Below are positions 12,200-21,091 of a stretch of 64,000 bases of DNA, piece by piece; positions within the stretch are counted from its first letter, which is position 1; every line of letters begins with the position of its first letter. The position numbers were made by a program, and so were the translations under genes. The notes beneath the pieces are model-generated. The model was not told the DNA's origin and ran no database searches. It saw only the letters and a program-made list of their open reading frames with translations. Source of the stretch: Aphelocoma coerulescens (Eukaryota; Chordata; Aves; Passeriformes; Corvidae); assembly GCF_041296385.1 (NCBI RefSeq), contig NC_091017.1, forward strand, positions 12,766,001-12,830,000, written 5' to 3'.

Positions 12200-12600
12200 T
12201 GACCAAAGGCCACGATGACATGTACCCTGATCCTGCCAAACGCCCGTCCACCCTGGACTCAGCTTCGAGGTTTGATTGATACAGGTGCTGATGTAACTGT
12301 CATCTCCTTCTCTGCGTGGCATACCTCATGGCCTTTAGCTCCGGTGGGATTGGCCATCACAGGAGTAGGAGGAACCACACAGAGCTATTGAAGCGAACGG
12401 CCTGTGATAGTGAAGGACTCAGAGGGGCACCCAGCTATGATTAGGCCTTATGTTGCTACCACTTCCCTTAACCCTTGGGGATGGGATGTGTTGGCAGCTT
12501 GGGGGGTATGGATTATGACAAATTTTTAGCAGGGGTCACTGTGCGTAAGGGCGCACAGTATCCTACACTGCCTTTGCGGTGGCTGACTAACACACCAATC
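12200..12600 (+). pseudogene. pro: Protease and start of RT, provirus A
   Basis: An aspartic protease reading is visible: PPWTQLRGLIDTGADVTVIS holds the catalytic DTG, followed by a flap-like ITGVGGTTQS. A TGA interrupts it straight after TQSY, where a tryptophan would be expected. After NPWGWDVLAAWGVW the reading reaches LPLRWLTNTPIRV, which looks like the extreme N-terminus of class II reverse transcriptase. There it stops at a deletion junction near 12,600. Protease would cleave Gag and Pol; this copy cannot. Confidence 0.78.
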
Positions 12601-13110
12601 CGAGTCAGGCTCTGCTCAGTTAGTTGAATTAAGGGCTGTTACCATGGCTTTTCAATGATTCTCACAGGAACCTTTGAATTTGGTTACTGAAGCCAACTAG
12701 AAAAAGCTTTGTATACAATTAATCACCTTACAGTACCACAAAATTCAAATAATCCTGTTATTCTGAATCATTTTCTCTCATTGCAGTCTGCAGGCGAGAC
12801 ACAACTGCCCCGAGCAAAAGTCTGGGTACGGAATTTACTTACTAACCAGTGGGAGGGCCCTCATGAGCTCATCATTTGGGGTCGTGGGTATGCTTGCGTT
12901 TCCACAGATACTGGAGTACGGTGGCTACCTGCAAAATGTGTTCACCCTGCCCTACGGCACCAGAGGCAGAACAGGCAACCTCCAAATGATGACCAGAACG
13001 CCAACCATCTAAATGGCGACCAGAATGTAGATCATCAGCCTAATGACTCTTCTGATGATGACCAGGATGTCAACCATCAGGTTCTTCCACAAGCAGAGAC
13101 TGAACTTTAA
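12601..13110 (+). pseudogene. pol: RNase H scrap joined to integrase C-terminus, provirus A
   Basis: Directly after the RT scrap comes SAQLVELRAVTMAFQ, an RNase H fragment with the catalytic-type Glu. From 12,709 an uninterrupted 133-residue frame follows. It starts YTINHLTVPQNSN and contains RAKVWVRNLL and WEGPHELIIWGRGYACVS, the C-terminal DNA-binding domain of class II integrase. Missing are the RT active site (YxDD), most of RNase H, and the zinc and catalytic (DDE) domains of integrase. The frame ends in an Asp/Asn/Gln/His-rich tail made of DDQN, GDQN and DDQD units. No env reading follows. Confidence 0.82.
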
Positions 13111-13219
13111 ATTTCTTGTTATGGAGTCAGATAGTTAAAGCCTTAAGGAGACATTTAGAATTAATAACTGATGTAGATTTCTATTTAGGATTAATAGTAG
13201 AGTTGATATCTTATAAAAC

Positions 13220-13231
13220 AAAAAGGGGGAA
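13220..13231 (+). other. Polypurine tract of provirus A
   Basis: AAAAAGGGGGAA immediately before the 3' LTR start, the plus-strand primer expected at this place in a retrovirus. Confidence 0.85.
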
Positions 13232-13232
13232 T

Positions 13233-14604
13233 TGTAGATACAAAAATGCTGCTAGCGAGGATTTTCTTGCTATTTTCTAAGTCCGTGAGAGACTCTTCTC
13301 TCTCACAGAAGTAGTAGTAGAGTTCTGTAAACAATGAAACAGCTGCAGCCTTGAAAAGTCTTGTTTTATGGTATAGTGGAAAAATACTTTGACAATGTGT
13401 GAGAAAAAAGACAATTCTTAGTTAAATAAAAAATTAAAATAATTTATTGAAAACAGAAAAATTGAAAAATTACAGAAATTAGAAAAATATAAAAATTTGG
13501 GATCGTATGGCTCTATAGGTGGTATGCCCCAGGAGCGCAGGGATTTGAGATCTTCTGGCTGAGACAGCACTGGACCTCAGGTAAAGAAAAAGGACTTGCA
13601 GTGCTGGGCTGGCTTTTGGCTGGTCCAAAAGTCAAAAAAAAGTTACTAAAGGCTCCTTAATAGGAGTAAGGCTTTTAATGCCCAGCACTGATGTCCACCA
13701 CAGCTAGCCTGCAGAGGACACTCCCACCTCTCTCTCTCGCGCTTTTCAAAGCGTGTCTCATTGTTTTATAGTGCCTTTGCTCCACCCCAGCCCGCCCACA
13801 ACCCACCCACCGCCCACCCACTTTGGTTTAAAGTGATTGGTGCTTTCCTTTTGACAGATCATCTCCGTCCACCAATAGCTCGTCGTTGTCAGAGGGGTGG
13901 TATCAGTTGAGATAAGGGTGCTAAAATGCCTTCATTAAAATTCAGGTTGCCATGGAGCTTGCCTACAGGGTAACGGCTATGGGGCTAAAAAGAGCTGCTG
14001 GCTGTTAGAACTGGGGTTTTGGAGTTAGCCCTTCCTTGGACCAAAGTGCAAAGTAAAAACACTTGAAAAAAATATTAAAATACATCCAACACATCTTAAA
14101 ACACTTGTAAAACTATACCGTAAACACAGGAAAGATAACTCTTATGGTGTACAGGTGGTTTGAAGTTTGAAAAGGGAGCATAAGTTGGGGATTTTTAACT
14201 GGGAAATTTTTAACTGGGAAGGGTGTAACTCTCTTAATAAACTACTTTGAACAATTGAAAACACTGATAATGGAACTTGATTTTTGTACCTGGGCTGATG
14301 GGTTAATTTTAACATTTAAAATATTTAACTCAGAATTAATTAATTAAAGCACTTAATATGCAAAGACCAAGGACAATTAGGGATTTCATGTATAACACAA
14401 TGGATGTTTTAGGATTTTAGCCAATCACCCCCAAGGGGTGGCTGATCCTTGTCCAATTAGACTATGAAGAAAAAAGTCTATAAAAGAGTTTGTAAAATAA
14501 TTGAATGAATCAATCTTGCTGCACAATTCCTGCCTGCTGGATCTTCTCTCCTTCTCCCTATGGCTGCGGTAGGACACGGTGATATACCCTAGGGCATTTT
14601 AATA
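13233..14604 (+). repeat. 3' LTR of provirus A, split by an insertion
   Basis: LTR sequence matching 8,641-9,005 is found at 13,233-13,398 and 14,403-14,604, with about 1 kb of unrelated sequence between. It starts TGTAGATACAAAAATG and ends TTTTAATA before the GATATC duplication. By eye it differs from the 5' LTR at eight or more positions in the first 170 bases. Confidence 0.9.
13399..14397 (-). mobile_element. Solo LTR nested in provirus A 3' LTR
   Basis: The insert begins TGTGAG and ends TATAACA. It is flanked by CAATG (13,394-13,398 and 14,398-14,402; the match can be extended to ACAATG). A TG...CA element with a 5-bp duplication fits class III (ERVL) elements; a 6-bp reading would fit class II. 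Minus orientation is suggested by TATAAAA (13,764-13,770) and AATAAA (13,443-13,448) on that strand, in the right order. No coding content. Confidence 0.72.
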
Positions 14605-14610
14605 GATATC

Positions 14611-16103
14611 CAGTCTTCAGCTTCTGCCTTCTGCATGTTACCACCCATTGCTCTACTGCTCTAGCTCCTCTTCTTTATGCATTTGAGCTGAATATTTCTT
14701 CCCTCTGCATTTTCAGGGCATCAGCTTCCTTTCCTAAGGAAATAAAAATTTTCAGGGGTCTTTAGGCTCTGGAATCTGATTGACTTTTACAGGTTACATA
14801 CAATTTGAGTTTTCCAGGATAAATAACATGGCCAGTTATTTTACTCAGGGATGGCACAAACATTTCCCTGACAATAAAGGTAGGTCTAAAAATATCAGTC
14901 CTGTGCCCTGAAGCATGGAAACATTGGTGATTCTTTCTTTCCAAAAACATGTCAGGCATTACTAATAATAGATGGTGCTACCAGCAGCCTCTTATGTAAG
15001 TGGCCACTACTGAGGTGTAAATTTAAATGAGCTGTGGCTTTGTAGTAAAGCACACACCATAGAAAAATTGAGCTTTTACCATGCACTAAGCCTGCCAGAT
15101 GTATAATAAGGCATACACTTGGATGTTGTCAGTTACAGATTTTGCTCCTAGTTTATATTAACAAATAAATTTTCAGTTGTCTGTCTGCTCTTCAAAAGGT
15201 AAGAGGTATCACTTTTAGGTCTTTTGTTTGCCTTTAAAAACAAGACTCAAATTATATGGGGAAAAATGTTATCATTTATTAACAATATAGCTGACATCCA
15301 TGTTGCTGCTAGAAATTATAATATTCAGTGTTTACACATTAGAAAATGTAATTATTTTAATAGTGTAGCATGTAAATAGTGTCACAAATGTAACAAAGAT
15401 GTAAAGCTAAAATCTCATTAATAGTGGATGATAGAAGATAGTAGATGACAATTATAAAATAAATGGGAAAAAAGAGCAAGTCAAAAGAAGGGTGGGGTAT
15501 TGGGAGGAAAAGATTAAAGACTTCCTGGCAAAAATTGATGTGTTATAGACTGGAAACGTGTCCGGCTGGATGGAAGTGTTAGCCCTTAATGACAGTTTTT
15601 TTGCAGCCTGGCAGATCTAAGTGCTGTCAGTTTCATCTTTAGTGCTTATCAAGTCCTGACTTGATGTGCTCACTTTTTGGGGTTTGATTTGGGGCTTATT
15701 CTTTATTCTTCTTTCCATGGGTCCAAGTAAAAACTCAAAAAAGTTAGAAAACCTCTTGCCTTGATCCTTTTCATGGGAAAGAGTAGACAACTTCATTAAA
15801 ACACAGACCCACTGTCAGCTGAACAAAAGCCATGTACACCAAAGCTGCTTTGCACATCTCAGTAGCTCCTTTGTGAGGTGACATGGCCATTACTTAGGAG
15901 TGCTCTAAAAACAGACTCTTAAGTGGTCCTTTCTGTAAAACTGATGTTCATTTCCTGCCACCTGGCCTATGCAGTCCTCTTAGGTTGTCTCCACACTCTG
16001 GAGGCCACAGGACATATGCCGTTGCTTTGCACATTGCTGAAGCTGTCTGTGCCAGCAGGAAAGAAATCTCAGGTGGGCTCTTTGGGATGGATATTTTGCT
16101 GCA
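14611..16103. other. Spacer between proviruses A and B
   Basis: About 1.5 kb of AT-rich unique sequence. No gene or repeat recognised. This was the original host DNA separating the two insertion sites. Confidence 0.7.
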
Positions 16104-16109
16104 TGTATT

Positions 16110-16484
16110 TATTACCGCAGGTCTGGGCTCTAGGGTATATCACCGTGTCCTGCAGCCATAGGGAGGAGGAGGAGAGAAGATCCAGCAGGCAGGAATTGTG
16201 CAGCAAGATTGATTTATTTAATTATTTTACAAACTCTTTTATAGACTTTTTTCTTCATAGTCTAATTGGACAAAGGACCAGCCACCCCTTGGGGGTGATT
16301 GGCTAAAATCCTAAAACATCCATTGTCAAAATATTTTTCTACAATACCATAAACAAGACTTTTCAAGGTTGCAGGTGGCTTGGTTGTTTACATTCCCTGC
16401 TACCTCTTCTGCGTGAGAGAAAAGTCTCTCACGAACTTAGAAAATAGCAAGAAAATCCTCGCTAGCAGCATTTTTGTATCTACA
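16110..16484 (-). repeat. 3' LTR of provirus B
   Basis: Minus-strand LTR starting TGTAGATACAAAAATG after a polypurine tract (AAAAAGGGGGAA, 16,486-16,497) and ending GGTAATA next to the duplication. It contains TATAAAAGAG. Confidence 0.93.
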
Positions 16485-16613
16485 ATTCCCCCTTTTTGTT
16501 TTATAAGATATCAACTCTACTATTAATCCTAAATAGAAATCTACATCAGTTATTAATTCTAAATATGTCCTTAAGGCTTTCACTATCTGACTCCATAACA
16601 AGAAATTTAAAGT

Positions 16614-17135
16614 TCAGTCTCTGCTTGTAGAAGGACCATCTGCCTGATGGTTGACATCCTGGTCATCATCAGAAGAGTCATTAGGCTGATGATCTACATT
16701 CTGGTCGCCATTTAGATGGTTGGCGTTCTGGTCATCATTTGGAGGTTGCCTGTTCTGCCTCTGGTGCCGTAGGGCAGGGTGAACACATTTCGAAGGTAGC
16801 CACCGTACTCCAGTATCTGTGGAAATGCAAGCATACCCACGACCCCAAATGATGAGCTCATGAGGGCCTTCCCACTGGTTAGTAAGTAAATTCCGTACCC
16901 AGACTTTTGCTCGGGGCAGTTGTGTCTCGCCTGCAGACTGCAATGAGAGAAAATGATTCAGAATAACAGGATTATTTGAATTTTGTGGTACTGTAAGGTG
17001 ATTAATTGTATACAAAGCTTTTTCTAGTTGGCTTCAGTAACCAAATTCAAAGGTTCCTGTGAGAATCATTGAAAAGCCATGGTAACAGCCCTTAATTCAA
17101 CTAACTGAGCAGAGCCTGACTCGGATTGGTGTGTT
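16614..17135 (-). pseudogene. pol: RNase H scrap and integrase C-terminus, provirus B
   Basis: Nearly identical to the matching part of A. The integrase C-terminal domain (WEGPHELIIWGRGYACIS) is open from 17,015 to 16,614 and ends in the DDQN/GDQN/DDQD tail, here finishing ADGPSTSRD. A few bases are missing from A at this point, so the two C-termini differ. An RNase H fragment with VELRAV precedes it. The catalytic parts of RT and integrase are absent. Confidence 0.82.
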
Positions 17136-17530
17136 AGTCAGCCACCGCAAAGGCAGTGTAGGATACTGTGCGCCCTTACGCACAGTGACCCCTGCTAAAA
17201 ATTTGTCATAATCCATACCCCCCAAGCTGCCAACACATCCCATCCCCAAGGGTTAAGGGAAGTGGTAGCAACATAAGGCCTAATCATAGCTGGGTGCCCC
17301 TCTGAGTCCTTCACTATCACAGGCCGTTCGCTTCAATAGCTCTGTGTGGTTCCTCCTACTCCTGTGATGGCCAATCCCACCGGGGCTAAAGGCCATGAGG
17401 TATGCCACGCAGAGAAGGAGATGACAGTTACATCAGCACCTGTATCAATCAAACCTCGAAGCTGAGTCCAGAGTGGACGGGCGTTTGGCAGGATCAGGGT
17501 ACATGTCATCGTGGCCTTTGGTCAGAGATG
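17136..17530 (-). pseudogene. pro: Protease with start of RT, provirus B
   Basis: Reads the same DTGADVTVIS catalytic loop and GVGGTTQSY flap as provirus A, with the same TGA after QSY and the same junction from LPLRWLTNTPIRV into RNase H. The stop being at the identical codon shows that it was inherited, not acquired after insertion. Confidence 0.78.
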
Positions 17531-17538
17531 TCTGCAGT

Positions 17539-17880
17539 CTAGAAGGCCTGCGGAAGTCCTATAGATCTACTGCCGTTATCTTCGTGAGTTTGTTGTTCTA
17601 TCCTGGGGACACAAGACTTAAAAGGCACTGATTTAGCAAGGCAGGTCTTTTCAGGAATAGCTACAGGGGGTTTTTGCGTGGAGACCATAGCGCAAATCTG
17701 ACCTTTAAAGGCAGCATCAATAACTCCTGAGTGCACTAAGATTCCTTGATGGAATCAGGTTTTCCCACCAGCATTGCACTGTATCCTTGGGCTAAGGGTC
17801 CATATGCATCCAAGGCAACCTTATAAATACCACTAGAGTCTAAGACGACTGCGGCTGCGGTGTGGACGTCAAACCCGTCT
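17539..17880 (-). pseudogene. dUTPase-like domain, provirus B
   Basis: Carries GIYKVALDAYGPLAQGYSAM and GVIDAAFKGQICAMVSTQKP, with the same frame change after KPDSIKES and the same stop after GLPQAF as provirus A. Motif 3 again has alanine instead of the usual aspartate. Confidence 0.8.
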
Positions 17881-20518
17881 GATCCCTGGGTGCTGTCTGA
17901 TCCCTGGGTGCCGTCTCTAGGGTGGCTGAGTAGGCCTGTGCCTGTACCTGTGCCACTCTCTGGAGGAGAGACTGCATCGGAGAGCAATTCCCCCTCCTTG
18001 CACCCCAGCAGAAGTTTCCTGACAACGGCCGACCATTGGCATGAGTCGGGGATCTACAATAGTCCGAGCAATGCCCTGGCCTGCCACACCTCTTGCACTG
18101 GGGGATTGGTGTGTTCTCTTTTTCGCTCGGCTTAGGCCGCTTCCGTTTTTTCGCCTGTTTGGGTTGCTTTGGTTCACGACCAGAAGACGCATGAACAGGC
18201 TGCAGGAACTCAGCCAAAACAGACCTTTTCTGGTTCCCAGATCCCACCTTAGCGCAGGCTTCGACCATGTCTGTTACCTCAGGATCTCCTGGCAACGCAT
18301 CTGTGATTTTTCTGCACTCCTTGTTTGCATTATCTCTCACTCACTGCCTTAACAACATCTGCCTTAACCTGTTATCCTCACCCTGCTTCTCGAGAGAAGC
18401 AGCAACTTTTTCTACAAAAGAGAGGAATGACTCTGATCTCCCTTGAACTATTTCAGTATATTGCTTTCTAGGCGCAGATATCTCTATGGTTTTCAACAGG
18501 GCAGCCATGCTGACCTGTTGAGCTTGCTGCAGGATGCTAGAGGACAAAGTACCCTGTAGGCTGGGATCAGAGAAGGGACCAGTCCCCATCAAAGCATCCA
18601 TTCCGGCTGTCCGTCTAGGATCAGCTGCAAGGAGCTGCCTATTCCCTAATGCAGCCTTGTCAGCCAGCTTTCTCCAGGTTTTCTCAAAAACTGCAAATTG
18701 TACAGGTTGAAATAGAATTTGGCCTATGTGTCTGATATCAAATGGAGCAAGCAAATCTGTATTTATCACCCTTATTATCTGCATAACCTCAGCAGAACGG
18801 AGCCCATGTTGTGCCACCTTGGATTGGAGGTCCTGGGCAACTTTCCAAGCAATTACCTCATGCTTATCATGCTCGCCAGAATCTGCGAGAGCATTATACA
18901 CTGGGAAAGCTTGGATCTCCCCTTTTGGGGAGTCACTACCATCCTGAACTGTTGGCACAGCCTGTGGATGGAGTGTAACAGCTCCCCGGTTTTTCCCCAG
19001 AATCCTCAGATCTATTTGGCATTCCAAGTGTTTCCAATAACCTCCAGTCACCCTCCTCCAATGCTCGCATCTTAACTGACTCTAAGAAGCGATTGTAGTG
19101 GATCGGACGCACTGTTGCTGTGCAGTCCTGAAAGGTCATGGGGCAAGACCGGCGCAGCCTTTTCCTTCGCCGTGCGGCTACAGCCGCCTGACGCCCCGGG
19201 GCCAGAACCTCATCTGCCTCACTGCCTGACGAAGAATCATCAGGCAAAAGCAACTCTGAGGTGCTGGGAGTGAACAGAAATGGACAGGGAGGGTCACTTT
19301 GGCTAAGTTCGCTAGAGGCAGAACAGACAGCACAGACTGCAGTTGGCTGCGCTGCAGTTTGAACAGCAGCCTCTTTACGGGATGCTGTCTTGTCCAGTCC
19401 CGATTGAGTCGGTACTGGAGCTGCTACCGCCATGTCTGGGGCTACAGCCGCGCTCGACGCTGCGCTTGTCTCTCGCACCACAGCCTTGTTTGGCGTGGTT
19501 GCTGCTGAAACCGCTCCTGTTTCGCGCTCCCCGGCTGCGTTCAGCGCCGTCGCTGACCTGTGCTCCGCGGCCACGCCCAGCGCCGCTGCCCCTGGCCGCC
19601 GTTCCGCAGCCGCCGCCGCTTCCGGGTTTTCCCGCGGCAGCGCTGCTTCTGGGTTCGCCGCCGGCCGCACTGCTTCCTGGTTTGGAGCCGTGTCTCCTGC
19701 GGGCGGCGCCGGCGGTGTGGCCTTGGTGTGCCTCACACGGCAGGGTGGCTCTGGCATCCGCTACTTTTCCAAGCTGAACAGGTCCTCCACCCTTTGGGAT
19801 ATGTTCGGTAACTCTGTCAGCAAAGGCAGATGCTGTATTAAAACATTGATGGCTCAGTTCTGCAACTGCGCAGAACAGTCCAGCGCCAAGGAGGGCAGCG
19901 GACCACACCCAGGCAGTCTCGGAGCAGGCACACCCCGCGCTATGCTGGCTAAGAAGTTAGATCCAGGTGCATACGTAACTGAGCGAGGAGCCGCTCTGGG
20001 GGTCCAGTTTGCTAAGCCGCTAATTTGTGGCCCTGGATAAGCCGTGGCCACCGCCGAGCTGAGCGGCAAGGCAGCCTGTGTAGCCTCCTGCTGCCCCGAC
20101 CCCCCTGCCTCTGCCGGTGCGGGGTCCCTGGGGGCCGCGGAGTCCTGCGATTGTGGAGGGCGAGGCAGCGCAGGCTCTGCCTGTGGAGCCGGGGGGGTTT
20201 TTCCAAATCCACCATCATTTGCCCCGGAAGCCCAGTCAGTGGGATCCCCCCGGACATTCCTCCATCACTCACCACCGAAATAGGCGAGCCAGCCCTGCTG
20301 TCACCGTCAAGATCAGTCAGCAGGATAAATAACGAACGCCAGGTTTTGTATAATTCTAACGCTGCTGGCCCCCCAGTCGGGAGCTCGTGTCGGACAGCAC
20401 AGCTGAGTTCCTGCCATAAGGCAAAGTCCAGGGCAGTATCTCTGTCCATGGAAATCCCTTTTAAGGTAGCCCAGTCTAATAATTCCCGAACTGAGTTTTC
20501 AGGAATGGAGGTGTGCAT
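17840..20518 (-). pseudogene. gag: gag of provirus B, interrupted
   Basis: The matrix-like frame starts MHTSIPENSVRELLDWATLK at 20,518 and stays open to 20,012, longer than in A. The Pro/Ala-rich linker (18,936-19,757) has imperfect NPEAA-type repeats and an Arg-rich stretch (RRRKRLRRS). Capsid (18,341-19,051) has the QGRSESFLSFVEK homology region and ends in the same TGA after MLLRQ as in A. Nucleocapsid (17,840-18,340) keeps one zinc knuckle, CKRCGRPGHCSDYC, of the form C-x2-C-x4-H-x4-C. An 18-bp duplication near 17,880-17,920 repeats APRDQT. Frame changes between the parts make it a pseudogene. Confidence 0.88.
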
Positions 20519-20689
20519 TATACTGAAAACACACCTTTCCAGAGCAGTACCACAGCATTGGTCTGTGAGCCACTGTTCGCCATTTCTCAGTCCTGTTGGA
20601 CTTCCTGGTCCCGGGGGGGGAAGCAGAACAGCATACCTCTAGAGAAATTCGGCTTGGCTTGCAGCAGCAGGACATGTCAGAGAGTGCAG

Positions 20690-20708
20690 ATCACATCGGG
20701 CAGCACCA
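20690..20708 (-). other. Primer-binding site of provirus B
   Basis: Minus-strand TGGTGCTGCCCGATGTGAT, two bases after the LTR. It is a variant of the tRNA-Trp-like site of provirus A. Confidence 0.6.
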
Positions 20709-20710
20709 AA

Positions 20711-21085
20711 TATTACCGCAGGCCTGGGCCCTAGGGTATATCACCGTGTCCTGCAGCCATAGGGAGGAGGAGGAGAGAAGATCCAGCAGGCAGGAATTGT
20801 GCAGCAAGATTGATTTATTTAATTATTTTACAAACTCTTTTATAGACTTTTTTCTTCATAGTCTAATTGGACAAAGGACCAGCCACCCCTTGGGGGTGAT
20901 TGGCTAAAATCCTAAAACATCCATTGTCAAAATATTTTTCTACTGTATCATAAACAAGACTTTTCAAGGTTGCAGGTGGCTTGGTTGTTTACATTCCCTG
21001 CTACCTCTTCTGCGTGAGAGAAAAGTCTCTCACGAACTTAGAAAATAGCAAGAAAATCCTCGCTAGCAGCATTTTTGTATCTACA
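20711..21085 (-). repeat. 5' LTR of provirus B
   Basis: 375 bp, near-identical to 16,110-16,484. Reading on the minus strand, it starts TGTAGATAC after the duplication and ends GGTAATA, two bases before the primer-binding site. Confidence 0.93.
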
Positions 21086-21091
21086 TGTATT

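Larger units (their letters stand above)
8635..14610 (+). mobile_element. Provirus A: defective class II (ERVK) endogenous retrovirus
   Basis: A retroviral insertion flanked by the 6-bp target-site duplication GATATC (8,635-8,640 and 14,605-14,610). It has a 5' LTR, a primer-binding site, gag, dUTPase-protease, remnants of pol, a polypurine tract and a 3' LTR. Gag, dUTPase and protease order, and the 6-bp duplication, fit betaretrovirus-like ERVK elements. Nearly all of reverse transcriptase and all of env are missing. The internal part (9,006-13,232) is about 4.2 kb, the same as provirus B. The LTRs differ at more positions than those of B, so this is the older insertion. Its 3' LTR is interrupted by a later solo LTR. 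Confidence 0.93.
16104..21091 (-). mobile_element. Provirus B: second copy of the same defective ERVK, inverted
   Basis: Flanked by the 6-bp duplication TGTATT (plus-strand reading) at 16,104-16,109 and 21,086-21,091. Its LTRs are both 375 bp and differ at about five positions by eye, so it is young. The internal part, 16,485-20,710, is 4,226 bp and colinear with provirus A, with the same missing RT and env. It points towards A, tail to tail. Confidence 0.94.
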
